From the NCBI GenBank assembly GCA_018826895.1, contig JAHJYA010000061.1:1-40658 (forward strand): a DNA stretch of 40,658 bases, given 5' to 3'. The translations under genes and the position numbers were made by a program. Position 1 is the first letter of the stretch. Every line of letters begins with the position of its first letter. The DNA is from Gammaproteobacteria bacterium (GTDB taxonomy: Bacteria > Pseudomonadota > Gammaproteobacteria > Pseudomonadales > Pseudomonadaceae). This document shows, piece after piece, positions 1-7,499 of the stretch. The notes beneath the pieces are model-generated. The model did no database searches. It was not told the origin of the DNA and saw nothing but the letters and a program-made list of their open reading frames with translations.

Positions 1-1
1 C

Positions 2-169
2 GAGGGCGTGAAAGCTTACGCTGACCATGGCGAGCGTCCCCGCTCCGTGCGTGACCTGGTGGGCTGGTGGGAGAGCGTCCAGTATGCCGCGGCCAGCCAG
101 GACAAACCGGCCCCGGCCAGCGGCGGCATGGCGTCGCTGTTTGCCAATGCCAAGCAGTTGAAAAAATGA
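2..169 (+). CDS. 3' end of an upstream gene, possibly tex
   Basis: An open frame enters from the left edge and stops at TGA 167-169, giving about 55 C-terminal residues. The last residues read GGMASLFANAKQLKK. I remember a similar Ala/Lys-rich tail in Pseudomonas Tex, the S1-domain transcription accessory protein, and tex precedes a thioesterase and gshA in P. aeruginosa as I recall it. The residues before the tail (DLVGWWESVQYAAA) are not something I can match, so the name is tentative. The stop overlaps the next start as ATGA, which points to translational coupling with the thioesterase gene. Confidence 0.5.
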   Translation, partial: EGVKAYADHGERPRSVRDLVGWWESVQYAAASQDKPAPASGGMASLFANAKQLKK

Positions 170-552
170 GTGAGGCAACCCCTGTCGGCGCCAGCAGCGC
201 CTTTTCCCGCCTGCTCGGCCTGGACATTCTCCAGGTCGGCGGCGGCGAGGCGCGCGTGCGCCTGAGCCTCACCGATGACCTGCGCAACCTGCACGGCAAG
301 CTGCATGGCGGCGCGCTGTTCTCGCTGATCGACACCGCCATGGGCCAGGCCAGCCACAGCCTGGGCGATGGAGGCCCAAGCAGCGTAACCCTGGAATGCA
401 AGATCAACTACATCCGCCCGGTCAGCGAAGGCAGCGTGCTGTGCCATGCCAAGGTGCTGCATGCCGGGCGCCGCACCCAGGTGGTCGAAGCCGAGGTGTG
501 GCAGGACGACAAGCTGATCGCCAAGGCGCAAGGCACCTTCGCCTGCATCTGA
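166..552 (+). CDS. PaaI-family hotdog thioesterase
   Basis: This 128-residue protein resembles the single-domain PaaI/YbgC-type acyl-CoA thioesterases. These are cytoplasmic hotdog-fold enzymes that hydrolyse acyl-CoA esters and form oligomers. The family signature is visible as NLHGKLHGGALFSLIDTAMG near residues 41-60, where the HGG-x(8)-D spacing places the catalytic acid in the central helix. The C-terminal strands (ECKINYIRPV, VEAEVWQDDKLIAKAQGTF) are also typical. I place the start at ATG 166, which overlaps the upstream TGA, and not at the GTG-type start at 67, because family homology begins at MSEATPV. The substrate cannot be read from the sequence. It lies 190 bases upstream of gshA, and nothing visible links the two functionally. 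Confidence 0.85.
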   Translation: MSEATPVGASSAFSRLLGLDILQVGGGEARVRLSLTDDLRNLHGKLHGGALFSLIDTAMGQASHSLGDGGPSSVTLECKINYIRPVSEGSVLCHAKVLHAGRRTQVVEAEVWQDDKLIAKAQGTFACI

Positions 553-742
553 CGCCGCGTAGGCGCGAATTTATTCACGATGGGACAGGCAGCATGCCGG
601 CCCATAATCCCGAATACGTTCGCGCCTACAGGCCTTTACGCTTTGGCATTATCTTGCGTCCTGGTGCTTGAAGCTTGTCGCAGCGCCCCCCATATTGTGG
701 CGATTGCCCGCTCTGCGGCGCCTGCCAGCTAGGAACTACATC

Positions 743-2323
743 TTGAGCGATCTTCTTTCCCGTCGCCTGACCCTGCTGGGTCAGCCGGCCAACCTGTCCC
801 TGCTGGGCCAGTGCCTGCATGGCATCGAGCGCGAATGCCTACGGGTCGACAGCCAGGGCCAGCTCGCCCTGACCCCCCACCCTCAGGCGCTGGGCGCGGC
901 TCTCACCCACCCGCAGATCACCACGGACTATTCCGAGTCGCTGCTGGAGTTCATCACCCCGACCGAGACCGACCCTGCAGAGACCCTGGCCGACCTGGAG
1001 CGCATCCACCGTTTCGCCGTCAGCCAGCTCGACGGCGAATACCTGTGGAGCCCGTCGATGCCCTGCCCGTTGCCGGACGAGGAGACCATTCCCATCGCCC
1101 GCTATGGCGACTCGCATATCGGCAAGCTCAAGTACGTCTACCGCAAGGGCCTGGCCCTGCGTTACGGCAAGACTATGCAGTGCATCGCCGGCATCCACTA
1201 CAACTTCTCCCTGCCCGAGGCCCTGTGGCAGGTGCTGCAAGCCGCCGAAGGCGACAGCAGCAGCGCACGCGACTACCAGTCGGCGCGCTATATCGCACTG
1301 ATCCGTAATTTCCGCCGTTACAGCTGGTTGCTGATGTACCTGTTCGGCGCCTCGCCGGCACTGGACAGCAGCTTTATGCGCGGCCGCCCACACCAGTTGC
1401 AAAGCCTGGATGCCGATACCCTCTACCTGCCCTACGCCACCAGTTTGCGCATGAGCGACCTGGGCTACCAGAGCGAGGCCCAGGCCGGGCTGACGCCCTG
1501 CTACAACGACCTGGTCAGCTACACCGACAGCCTGCGCCAGGCCGTCGGCACGCCCTATGCGCCCTACGTGGCGATGGGCACCAAGAAGGACGGCGAGTGG
1601 CTGCAGCTCAACAGCAACATCCTGCAGATCGAAAACGAGTACTACTCCAACATCCGCCCCAAGCGCGTGACCTACAGCGGCGAACGGCCGATCCAGGCGC
1701 TGATGGCCCGTGGCGTGCAATACGTGGAAGTGCGCTGCCTGGACATCAACCCCTTCCTGCCGCTGGGTATCGACCTGAGCGAAGCGCGCTTTCTTGACGC
1801 CTTCCTGCTGTTCTGCGCCCTGCAGGACAGCCCGCCGCTGGGCGGTGGCGAGTGCCACGCCTGCACCGACAACTTCCTCAGCGTGGTCAAGGAAGGCCGC
1901 TTGCCGGGCCTGCAATTGCAACGCGACGGTCAGGCCATCGGCCTGCAGGCATGGGCCGAGGAGTTGCTTGAGCAGATCGGCAGCCTCGCCGATCTGCTCG
2001 ACCGCAGCCAGGATGCCGGGCATCACCGCCAGGCCCTGGACGCCCAGCGCGCCAAGGTCGCCGACCCGACCCTGACGCCCTCGGCCCAGATACTCGCCCA
2101 GTTGCAGGCCGGTGAGCGCTTCCGCGACTTCGCCCTGCGCCAGAGCCAGGCCCATGCCGACTATTTCCGCAGTCAACCACTGTCAGCCGAGCAGCAAGCC
2201 GCCTTCGAGGCAGCGGCCGCCCAGTCACTGCGTGATCAGGCGGACATGGAAGCCGAGGAACAGGGGGATTTCGACAGCTTTGCGGCGGCTTACCAGGCAA
2301 GCATCCTGGCGCTGGCGACGTAG
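743..2323 (+). CDS. gshA: Glutamate-cysteine ligase
   Basis: GshA catalyses ATP-dependent joining of glutamate and cysteine, the first and limiting step of glutathione synthesis in the cytoplasm. The 526-residue product has the proteobacterial type 1 pattern: [11 protein letters not shown] near the N-terminus, [15 protein letters not shown], the [11 protein letters not shown] loop, and the substrate region [15 protein letters not shown] choose TTG 743 because homology to Pseudomonas GshA starts at SDLLSRRL and an AGGA sequence lies eight bases upstream (731-734). The frame is open back to 668, but those 25 extra residues are not GshA-like. The TAG stop (2321-2323) merges into a perfect palindrome. 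gshB is not in the window. Confidence 0.95.
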   Translation: MSDLLSRRLTLLGQPANLSLLGQCLHGIERECLRVDSQGQLALTPHPQALGAALTHPQITTDYSESLLEFITPTETDPAETLADLERIHRFAVSQLDGEYLWSPSMPCPLPDEETIPIARYGDSHIGKLKYVYRKGLALRYGKTMQCIAGIHYNFSLPEALWQVLQAAEGDSSSARDYQSARYIALIRNFRRYSWLLMYLFGASPALDSSFMRGRPHQLQSLDADTLYLPYATSLRMSDLGYQSEAQAGLTPCYNDLVSYTDSLRQAVGTPYAPYVAMGTKKDGEWLQLNSNILQIENEYYSNIRPKRVTYSGERPIQALMARGVQYVEVRCLDINPFLPLGIDLSEARFLDAFLLFCALQDSPPLGGGECHACTDNFLSVVKEGRLPGLQLQRDGQAIGLQAWAEELLEQIGSLADLLDRSQDAGHHRQALDAQRAKVADPTLTPSAQILAQLQAGERFRDFALRQSQAHADYFRSQPLSAEQQAAFEAAAAQSLRDQADMEAEEQGDFDSFAAAYQASILALAT

Positions 2324-2378
2324 GTCTGTTCCCGTTTCGTCGCAAGCCGCGTTGCCGCGAACGAAACGGGAACAGACC
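2323..2378. repeat. Perfect 18-bp inverted repeat overlapping the gshA stop
   Basis: The arms GGTCTGTTCCCGTTTCGT (2323-2340) and its exact reverse complement (2361-2378) flank a 20-base GC-rich loop that can pair further (CGC/GCG). The first base of the left arm is the last base of the gshA TAG. No T-run follows, so it is unlikely to be a simple intrinsic terminator, although an RNA hairpin this stable could protect the gshA 3' end. Related sequences occur at 5368, 8962 and, more diverged, 17891, which marks it as a dispersed palindromic element. Confidence 0.85.
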
Positions 2379-2496
2379 CTAACGTGAACGGCGTCACAAA
2401 AGACGCCAGTGGGGCAAAAGCCGGGATGGGCGGCAGCCTGTCGCCCGTCCTAGGCAGCTAGCATGCAAGCATGACTGCCACACGAGCCTTGCCCGC

Positions 2497-2703
2497 ATGG
2501 ATGCCCCCTCCTCTCCCCTAAGCGATGACCGCCATTGGAGCCTGGAAAGCCTTAACAAGGCTTACCAGCGCGGCTATATGGCCGGCCTCACTGGGCAATC
2601 AGCAACCACTCAGTTGCAGGAAGCCGACGTCCTGACGGCCGCCTGGGAAGCCGGCTGGGTCGATGGTCACGAGCAGATGCTGCGCCAGCAGCGCAGCGCC
2701 TGA
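2497..2703 (+). CDS. Small ribosome-modulation-factor-like protein
   Basis: The 68-residue product contains AYQRGYMAGLTGQS and, about 20 residues later, AAWEAGWVDGHEQ. This paired pattern (RGY-x-AG...W-x-AGW-x-x-G) resembles ribosome modulation factor, the small basic protein that dimerises 70S ribosomes into inactive 100S particles in stationary phase. It is more acidic at its N-terminus than classical RMF, so it may be a paralogue with a different job. The Shine-Dalgarno sequence before ATG 2497 is weak. It ends five bases before the convergent argA stop. The 173 bases between it and gshA hold the palindrome at 2323 and a small hairpin at 2390-2407. Confidence 0.6.
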   Translation: MDAPSSPLSDDRHWSLESLNKAYQRGYMAGLTGQSATTQLQEADVLTAAWEAGWVDGHEQMLRQQRSA

Positions 2704-2708
2704 GGGAC

Positions 2709-4013
2709 TCACAGCGCCTTTTCAAACACCTTGGAATTACGCTGGTAGTTATACAGCGACGCCCGTGCCGCCGGCATGCGCTCGACGCTGCTGGGCACAA
2801 AACCGCGCTCGCGAAACCAGTGCGCGGTGCGCGTGGTCAGGACGAACAGGGTCTTGATGCCCTGGGCGCGGGCGCGGTCTTCGATGCGCTCAAGCAGCTC
2901 GTCACCGCGGCCACCGTGGCGGTATTCCGGGTTCACGGCCAGGCAGGCCAACTCACCGAACTCCGTATCAGCAATCTGGTAGAGCGCCGCGCAGGCGATG
3001 ATCAGGCCATCGCGCTCGACGATGCTGAACTGCTCGATCTCGCGCTCCAGCACTTCGCGTGAGCGGCGCACCAGGATGCCCTGCTCCTCCAGCGGGCTGA
3101 TCAGCTCGATCAGGCCGCCGACATCACCGATGGTGGCCTCGCGCAGGGACTCGAACTGCTCTGGGTCGACCAGAGTGCCGCCACCGTCGCGGGTGAACAA
3201 CTCAGTGAGCAGTGAACCGTCGCCGGTGTAGCTGACAATGTGGCTACGCTTGACCCCGCTGCGGCACGCCTGGGCGGCAGCATCCAGCAGCTCGCCCTGG
3301 TAGTCGCTGCCCAGGCGCGCCACATGGGCCGGCACCTGTTGCGGACGCAGCTCACGGATCAGCTTGCCGTCATCATCGAGCAGGCCCTGCTGGCTGCTGA
3401 ACAGGATCAGCTTGTCGGCCGCCAGGTCGATGGCAGCACGCATGGCCACATCTTCGCAGGCCAGGTTGAAGATCTCACCCGTCGGCGAATAACCCAGGGG
3501 CGACAGCAGCACGATATTGCGTTCATCGAGCTGACGATTGATGCCCTTGCGGTCGATGCGCCGCACTTCGCCGGTATGGTGGTAATCGACGCCATCCATC
3601 ACCCCAATCGGCCGGGCAGTGACGTAGTTACCGCTGCTCACCCGCAGCCGCGAGCCCTGCATGGGCGAGGCGGCAATATCCATCGACAAGCGCGCCTCGA
3701 TGGCAATGCGCAACTGGCCGACCGCGTCGATCACACACTCCAGGGTCGGCCCATCGGTCACCCGCAGGTCGCGGTGAAAGTGCGCCGTCAGCCCACGCGC
3801 GTTCAGGCGCGCCTCGATCTGCGGTCGCGAACCGTGGACCAGCACCAGGCGCACACCCAGGCTGTGCAGCAGCACCAGGTCGTGAACGATGTTTGCGAAA
3901 TTGGGATGAGCAACGCCCTCGCCCGGCAGCATGACCACGAAGGTGCAGTCCCGGTGAGCATTGATGTAAGGCGATGCATGGCGCAGCCAGTTGACGTAGT
4001 CGAGCATGGGCAA
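2709..4013 (-). CDS. argA: Amino-acid N-acetyltransferase (N-acetylglutamate synthase)
   Basis: ArgA transfers an acetyl group from acetyl-CoA to glutamate, opening arginine biosynthesis, and is usually feedback-inhibited by arginine. The 434 residues show the classical bifunctional build. An amino-acid-kinase fold spans roughly residues 1-290 (LVLVHGSRPQIEARL, NIVLLSPLGYSPTGEIFNL). A C-terminal GNAT acetyltransferase domain follows (ACLAVNPEYRHGGRGDELLE, TTRTAHWFRERGF). The sequence is almost colinear with what I remember of P. aeruginosa ArgA. ATG 4013 is kept because homology starts at YVNWLRHASPYI. It lies downstream of argE on the same strand with a 130-base gap, so it may have its own promoter. 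It converges on the RMF-like gene. Confidence 0.96.
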   Translation of the reverse strand: MPMLDYVNWLRHASPYINAHRDCTFVVMLPGEGVAHPNFANIVHDLVLLHSLGVRLVLVHGSRPQIEARLNARGLTAHFHRDLRVTDGPTLECVIDAVGQLRIAIEARLSMDIAASPMQGSRLRVSSGNYVTARPIGVMDGVDYHHTGEVRRIDRKGINRQLDERNIVLLSPLGYSPTGEIFNLACEDVAMRAAIDLAADKLILFSSQQGLLDDDGKLIRELRPQQVPAHVARLGSDYQGELLDAAAQACRSGVKRSHIVSYTGDGSLLTELFTRDGGGTLVDPEQFESLREATIGDVGGLIELISPLEEQGILVRRSREVLEREIEQFSIVERDGLIIACAALYQIADTEFGELACLAVNPEYRHGGRGDELLERIEDRARAQGIKTLFVLTTRTAHWFRERGFVPSSVERMPAARASLYNYQRNSKVFEKAL

Positions 4014-4143
4014 AAAAACCTGTAGAGACTGAGCAGAACGCGAAAGACCGGCGCAAGCACCGAGGAAGCAGCTGAGGATTATCGTCGTTGAGTAAGCCGC
4101 TGCACGCGTGCGCCCCTCCGGGTAGAACAGTTTCGCGCCAGGC

Positions 4144-5295
4144 TCATTTGAGCGGCTCCAGGCAGTAATGTTGAATCAGCTCGCGCAGCAGGCGCACGGT
4201 AGGGTCCAGGCGCGCCATGTCCAGGTACTCGCCGGGCTGGTGGGCACAGGCGATATCCCCCGGCCCGAGGATCAGCGTCTCGCACCCAAGTTGCTGAAGA
4301 TAAGGCGCCTCGGTGCCAAAGGCCACCGCTTCGGCGGTGTGCCCGGTCAGGCGTTCGGCCACCCGCACTAGCTCGGCATCGGCAGCTTGCTCGAACGGCG
4401 GCACAGCCGGGAACAGCGGCGCAAAGTCGATGCTCACCTGGTGTTGCTCGGCCAGCGGTTGCAGCTTCTGGCGGATCGCCGCACGCAGGGCTTCCGGCTG
4501 CATGCCCGGCAGCGGCCGCAGGTCGAACTCCAGGGAACATTGGCCGCAGATACGGTTAGGGTTGTCGCCACCATGGATGCAGCCGAAGTTCAGGGTCGGC
4601 TGCGGCACGCCAAACTGCGGGTTGTTGTACTCCAGCTGCCACTGGTTGCGCAGCCCGCGCAGCGCGGTCATCACATCGTGCATCGCCTCCAGGGCGCTGT
4701 GCCCCAGTGACGGATCGGAGGAATGACCGCTCTGCCCAAGGATGTCCAGGCGCTCCATCATCACGCCCTTGTGCAGGCGCACCGGCCGCAGCCCGGTTGG
4801 CTCACCGATCACCGCGGCACGCCCCAGGGGCCGGCCCGCCTCGGCCAGCGCACGAGCGCCGGACATCGAACTTTCTTCATCGCAGGTGGCGAGAATCAGC
4901 AAAGGCTGCTGGAAACGCTGCTCGAGCAAGGGTCGGACCGCTTCGATCACCAGGGCGAAGAAGCCCTTCATGTCGCAGGCGCCTAGTCCGACCCAGCGGC
5001 CGTCAACCTCGGTGAGTTTCAGCGGGTCGGTTTGCCACAGCGCGGCATCGAAGGGCACGGTGTCGCTGTGCCCGGCCAGCACCAGCCCGCCCGGCCCGCT
5101 GCCATAACTGGCGAGCAGGTTGAACTTGCCGGGCTCGACGGTCTGGATTTCGCAGCTAAAGCCGAGGTCACCCAGCCAGGCAGCCAGCAGCTCGATCACC
5201 GGGCCGTTGCTCTGGTCCCAGTTAGGCTGGGTGCAACTGACCGAGGGCGCGGCTATCAGCGCAGCGAACTGGTCTTTCAAGGAAGGCAGGGGCAT
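4144..5295 (-). CDS. argE: Acetylornithine deacetylase
   Basis: ArgE hydrolyses N-acetylornithine to ornithine, a cytoplasmic metal-dependent step of arginine synthesis. The 383-residue M20 peptidase-family protein shows the metal-site segments LAGHSDTVPFD, GLGACDMKGFFA and ATCDEESSMSGA, and a late AHQPGEYLD segment. I use ATG 5295 because family homology begins at MPLPSLKDQFAAL and a GGAGA sequence (5302-5306) lies at good spacing. The frame stays open to 5322, but the extra nine residues are not ArgE-like. Pseudomonads can recycle the acetyl group through ArgJ, so ArgE may be partly redundant. That point is family knowledge and is not visible here. Confidence 0.95.
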   Translation of the reverse strand: MPLPSLKDQFAALIAAPSVSCTQPNWDQSNGPVIELLAAWLGDLGFSCEIQTVEPGKFNLLASYGSGPGGLVLAGHSDTVPFDAALWQTDPLKLTEVDGRWVGLGACDMKGFFALVIEAVRPLLEQRFQQPLLILATCDEESSMSGARALAEAGRPLGRAAVIGEPTGLRPVRLHKGVMMERLDILGQSGHSSDPSLGHSALEAMHDVMTALRGLRNQWQLEYNNPQFGVPQPTLNFGCIHGGDNPNRICGQCSLEFDLRPLPGMQPEALRAAIRQKLQPLAEQHQVSIDFAPLFPAVPPFEQAADAELVRVAERLTGHTAEAVAFGTEAPYLQQLGCETLILGPGDIACAHQPGEYLDMARLDPTVRLLRELIQHYCLEPLK

Positions 5296-5346
5296 AAGCG
5301 GTCTCCGCGGGCGAGGCCCCATGATAGAGGCATCGCCCGCCGAGAT

Positions 5347-5365
5347 GAAACCGCAAGAGGGTTTC
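5347..5365 (-). terminator. Weak hairpin downstream of pitA
   Basis: GAAACC (5347-5352) and GGTTTC (5360-5365) can form a 6-bp stem with a 7-base loop between pitA and argE. There is no clear T-run on the minus strand, so intrinsic termination is only a possibility. Confidence 0.3.
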
Positions 5366-5367
5366 TT

Positions 5368-5408
5368 AGGGTCTGTTCCGTTTCGTTCGCGGCCGCGCCG
5401 TAAGCCCT
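5368..5408. repeat. Palindromic element copy, right arm decayed, at the pitA stop
   Basis: The left arm AGGGTCTGTTCCGTTTCGT (5368-5386) matches the arm at 2323 and is followed by the GC-rich core CGCGGCCGCG. The right arm is degenerate and only the outer GCCCT remains. The element's CTAGGG edge contains the TAG stop codon of pitA on the minus strand (5407-5409). Confidence 0.7.
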
Positions 5409-6672
5409 AGAGGAAGATGCCGCGCAGGATAAAGAAGAAGAAGATCGACAGCGCCGCACCGACCGGCAGCGTGATCAGCCAGGACATAAAGATCTTGCCG
5501 ATCACGCCCAGGTTCAACGCACCAATGCCACGCGCCAGGCCTACACCGAGTACCGCACCGACCAAGGTGTGGGTGGTAGAGACCGGCAGGCCGATGGCCG
5601 AGGCGCCGACCACGGTGGAGGCGGTAGCCAGTTCAGCAGCGAAACCACGGCTCGGGGTCAGCTCGGTGATTTCCTTGCCGATGGTGGCGATGACTTTGTA
5701 GCCGTAAGTGGCCAGGCCGATGACGATACCCACGGCACCGAGCAGCAACACCCAGCCAGGTACGGCTGACTTGGCACCCACAGCCATTTCACCGCCAGAC
5801 TGAATCACCCCGACAATCGCCGCCAATGGGCCAACTGCGTTGGCCACATCGTTGGAGCCATGGGCAAAGGCCATGGCGCACGCGGTGAAGATCATCAGAA
5901 CGGCGAAGACCTTCTCTACGCTGGCGTAGTGGAATTCCTTATCCGCCTCAACATCGACCTTGATGCGGCTCAGCAAGACGATGCCCAGCAGCATGATCAG
6001 GGCGCCAACACCCAGAGAAAGGAAGAAACCTTCAGTGGCAGAGAGGTCCAGGCCGATATGCTTGAGGCCTTTGGTCAGGGTCATGATGCTGACCATGAAG
6101 CCGGTAGCAAACATATACAGCGGCACAAAACGCTTGGCGTTGAGGAAGGGGTTGTCGGTGTCGATGATCAGTTTCTGCACGCTGACAAACAGGCCAAAGG
6201 CAACGATGCCGGACAGTACGGGGGAGATCACCCAACTGGCGACGATCGGACCAACACCGTCCCAATGCACAGCGTCCATGGACACACCAACGGCGGCAAA
6301 GCCGATCACCGCGCCGACGATGGAGTGGGTGGTGGAAACCGGCCAGCCCTTGGTCGACGCCACCAGCAGCCAGGTGCCGGCCGCCAGCAACGCCGACATC
6401 ATGCCCAGCACCATCAGGTCCGGGGTGATCATCGAGGCGTCGACGATGCCGCTCTTGATGGTTTCGGTCACCTCGCCGCCGGCCAGGTAGGCGCCGGCGA
6501 ACTCAAACACCATGGCGATCAGGATCGCCTGTTTGATGGTCAACGCCTTCGAGCCCACCGATGTACCCATGGCGTTGGCCACGTCATTGGCGCCCACACC
6601 CCAGGCCATGAAAAAACCAAAGAGACAGGCAAGCAGCAGCAATACGAGGCCGTAGTCCGCAATCAGAGACAT
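5407..6672 (-). CDS. pitA: Inorganic phosphate transporter, Pit family
   Basis: This inner-membrane permease takes up inorganic phosphate, usually as a metal-phosphate complex driven by the proton gradient. The 421 residues hold the two duplicated Pit signatures. The N-terminal one reads GANDVANAMGTSVGSKALT with PVSTTHSIVGAV further on. The C-terminal one reads AHGSNDVANAVGPLAAI with LPVSTTHTLVGAVLG. About ten hydrophobic segments are readable. ATG 6672 is the only reasonable start, though its Shine-Dalgarno sequence is weak. The DUF47 gene lies 39 bases upstream on the same strand, the usual Pit-accessory arrangement. The stop codon falls within the edge of a palindromic repeat. Confidence 0.95.
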   Translation of the reverse strand: MSLIADYGLVLLLLACLFGFFMAWGVGANDVANAMGTSVGSKALTIKQAILIAMVFEFAGAYLAGGEVTETIKSGIVDASMITPDLMVLGMMSALLAAGTWLLVASTKGWPVSTTHSIVGAVIGFAAVGVSMDAVHWDGVGPIVASWVISPVLSGIVAFGLFVSVQKLIIDTDNPFLNAKRFVPLYMFATGFMVSIMTLTKGLKHIGLDLSATEGFFLSLGVGALIMLLGIVLLSRIKVDVEADKEFHYASVEKVFAVLMIFTACAMAFAHGSNDVANAVGPLAAIVGVIQSGGEMAVGAKSAVPGWVLLLGAVGIVIGLATYGYKVIATIGKEITELTPSRGFAAELATASTVVGASAIGLPVSTTHTLVGAVLGVGLARGIGALNLGVIGKIFMSWLITLPVGAALSIFFFFILRGIFL

Positions 6673-6711
6673 AAATAGTTAATCCGTAGATTCCAGAAAG
6701 GACACTGGCGC

Positions 6712-7389
6712 TTAGCGCGCCAGCAGTTGTTCCAGTCGGTTGCCGACACGTTCGGCTCGGTCGGCTACATCGCCGATCCATTCGATGATCTTGTAGAGAA
6801 ACATCACATCGACAGCCGGGAGATCCTTTTCCAGTTTGAACAGCGCACGACGAACGTCGATTTGCATCTTGTCGGTGTCGCGTTCGATTTGCTCCAGCTC
6901 CAGCACCATGGCTTCGACCAATGCTGCTTCACGACCACCAAAGCCGGTTTCCAGCAATTCATCGAGTTCATTCATGGCCTTCAGCGCCTGGGCGCTGGCA
7001 TCCACCGTGCGCTGCACGAAGCTGCGCATCAGCGGCTGCAGGGCCTGCGGAATGACCATTTCACGGCCCAGCATAAGGCCGGCAATGTCCTTGGCGCGGT
7101 TGGCAACTTTGTCCTGTACACTCAGCAGCTCAAGCAAGTCCGAGCGCGGTACGGGCAGAAACAGGCTCTTGGGCAGGTGCTGGCGCACGCTTTTCTTGAG
7201 CTTGTCGGCCTCATATTCGAGGCTGGCCATTTCCTGTTGTACCTGTTCCACCTTGGCCCAATCCTGAGCCATCACGGCCTCAAAGAACGGCACAAGATTC
7301 GCGGCGCACTCATGGGCTTTGGCGAAGTGCTTCTGCATCGGCCCGATGGGTGAACGGCCAAACAGGCTGGCAAACGGATTGACTGGCAT
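6712..7389 (-). CDS. DUF47/TIGR00153 phosphate-transport accessory protein
   Basis: The 225-residue, mostly helical protein belongs to the PhoU-like DUF47 family, which is commonly encoded with Pit permeases and thought to modulate them. Visible family segments are FGRSPIGPMQKHFAKAHECA at the N-terminus, a helical region with VQQEMASLEYEADKLKK, and a C-terminal IIEWIGDVADRAERVGNRLE that carries the PhoU-type acidic E-x3-D-x2-D/E metal-binding pattern. I choose ATG 7389. The frame is open to 7470, but the extra 27 residues are not family-like, and a TATACT sequence at 7420-7425 fits a promoter upstream of 7389. It is the first gene of a two-gene unit with pitA. Confidence 0.9.
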   Translation of the reverse strand: MPVNPFASLFGRSPIGPMQKHFAKAHECAANLVPFFEAVMAQDWAKVEQVQQEMASLEYEADKLKKSVRQHLPKSLFLPVPRSDLLELLSVQDKVANRAKDIAGLMLGREMVIPQALQPLMRSFVQRTVDASAQALKAMNELDELLETGFGGREAALVEAMVLELEQIERDTDKMQIDVRRALFKLEKDLPAVDVMFLYKIIEWIGDVADRAERVGNRLEQLLAR

Positions 7390-7419
7390 AGGGTGAACCC
7401 CGGCTTTAAGAAGGCGGCA

Positions 7420-7425
7420 AGTATA
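7420..7425 (-). promoter_or_regulatory. Candidate -10 box for the DUF47-pitA unit
   Basis: On the minus strand the sequence reads TATACT about 30 bases before the DUF47 start. The expected -35 region (TGGCGA) is poor, so this rests on the -10 match and position. No PHO box was recognised by eye. Confidence 0.35.
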
Positions 7426-7499
7426 CGGATCACTCCCCAGGCTCGCCAGCGCATGTAATCGGACTGTCACATATCATCGTAGGCGCACTATTCATCACT

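Noticed and set aside
839..2176. Long 445-residue open frame opposite gshA
   Set aside because: It is a mirror of high-GC codon use in gshA. It has no ribosome-binding site or recognisable domain, and gshA itself is certain.
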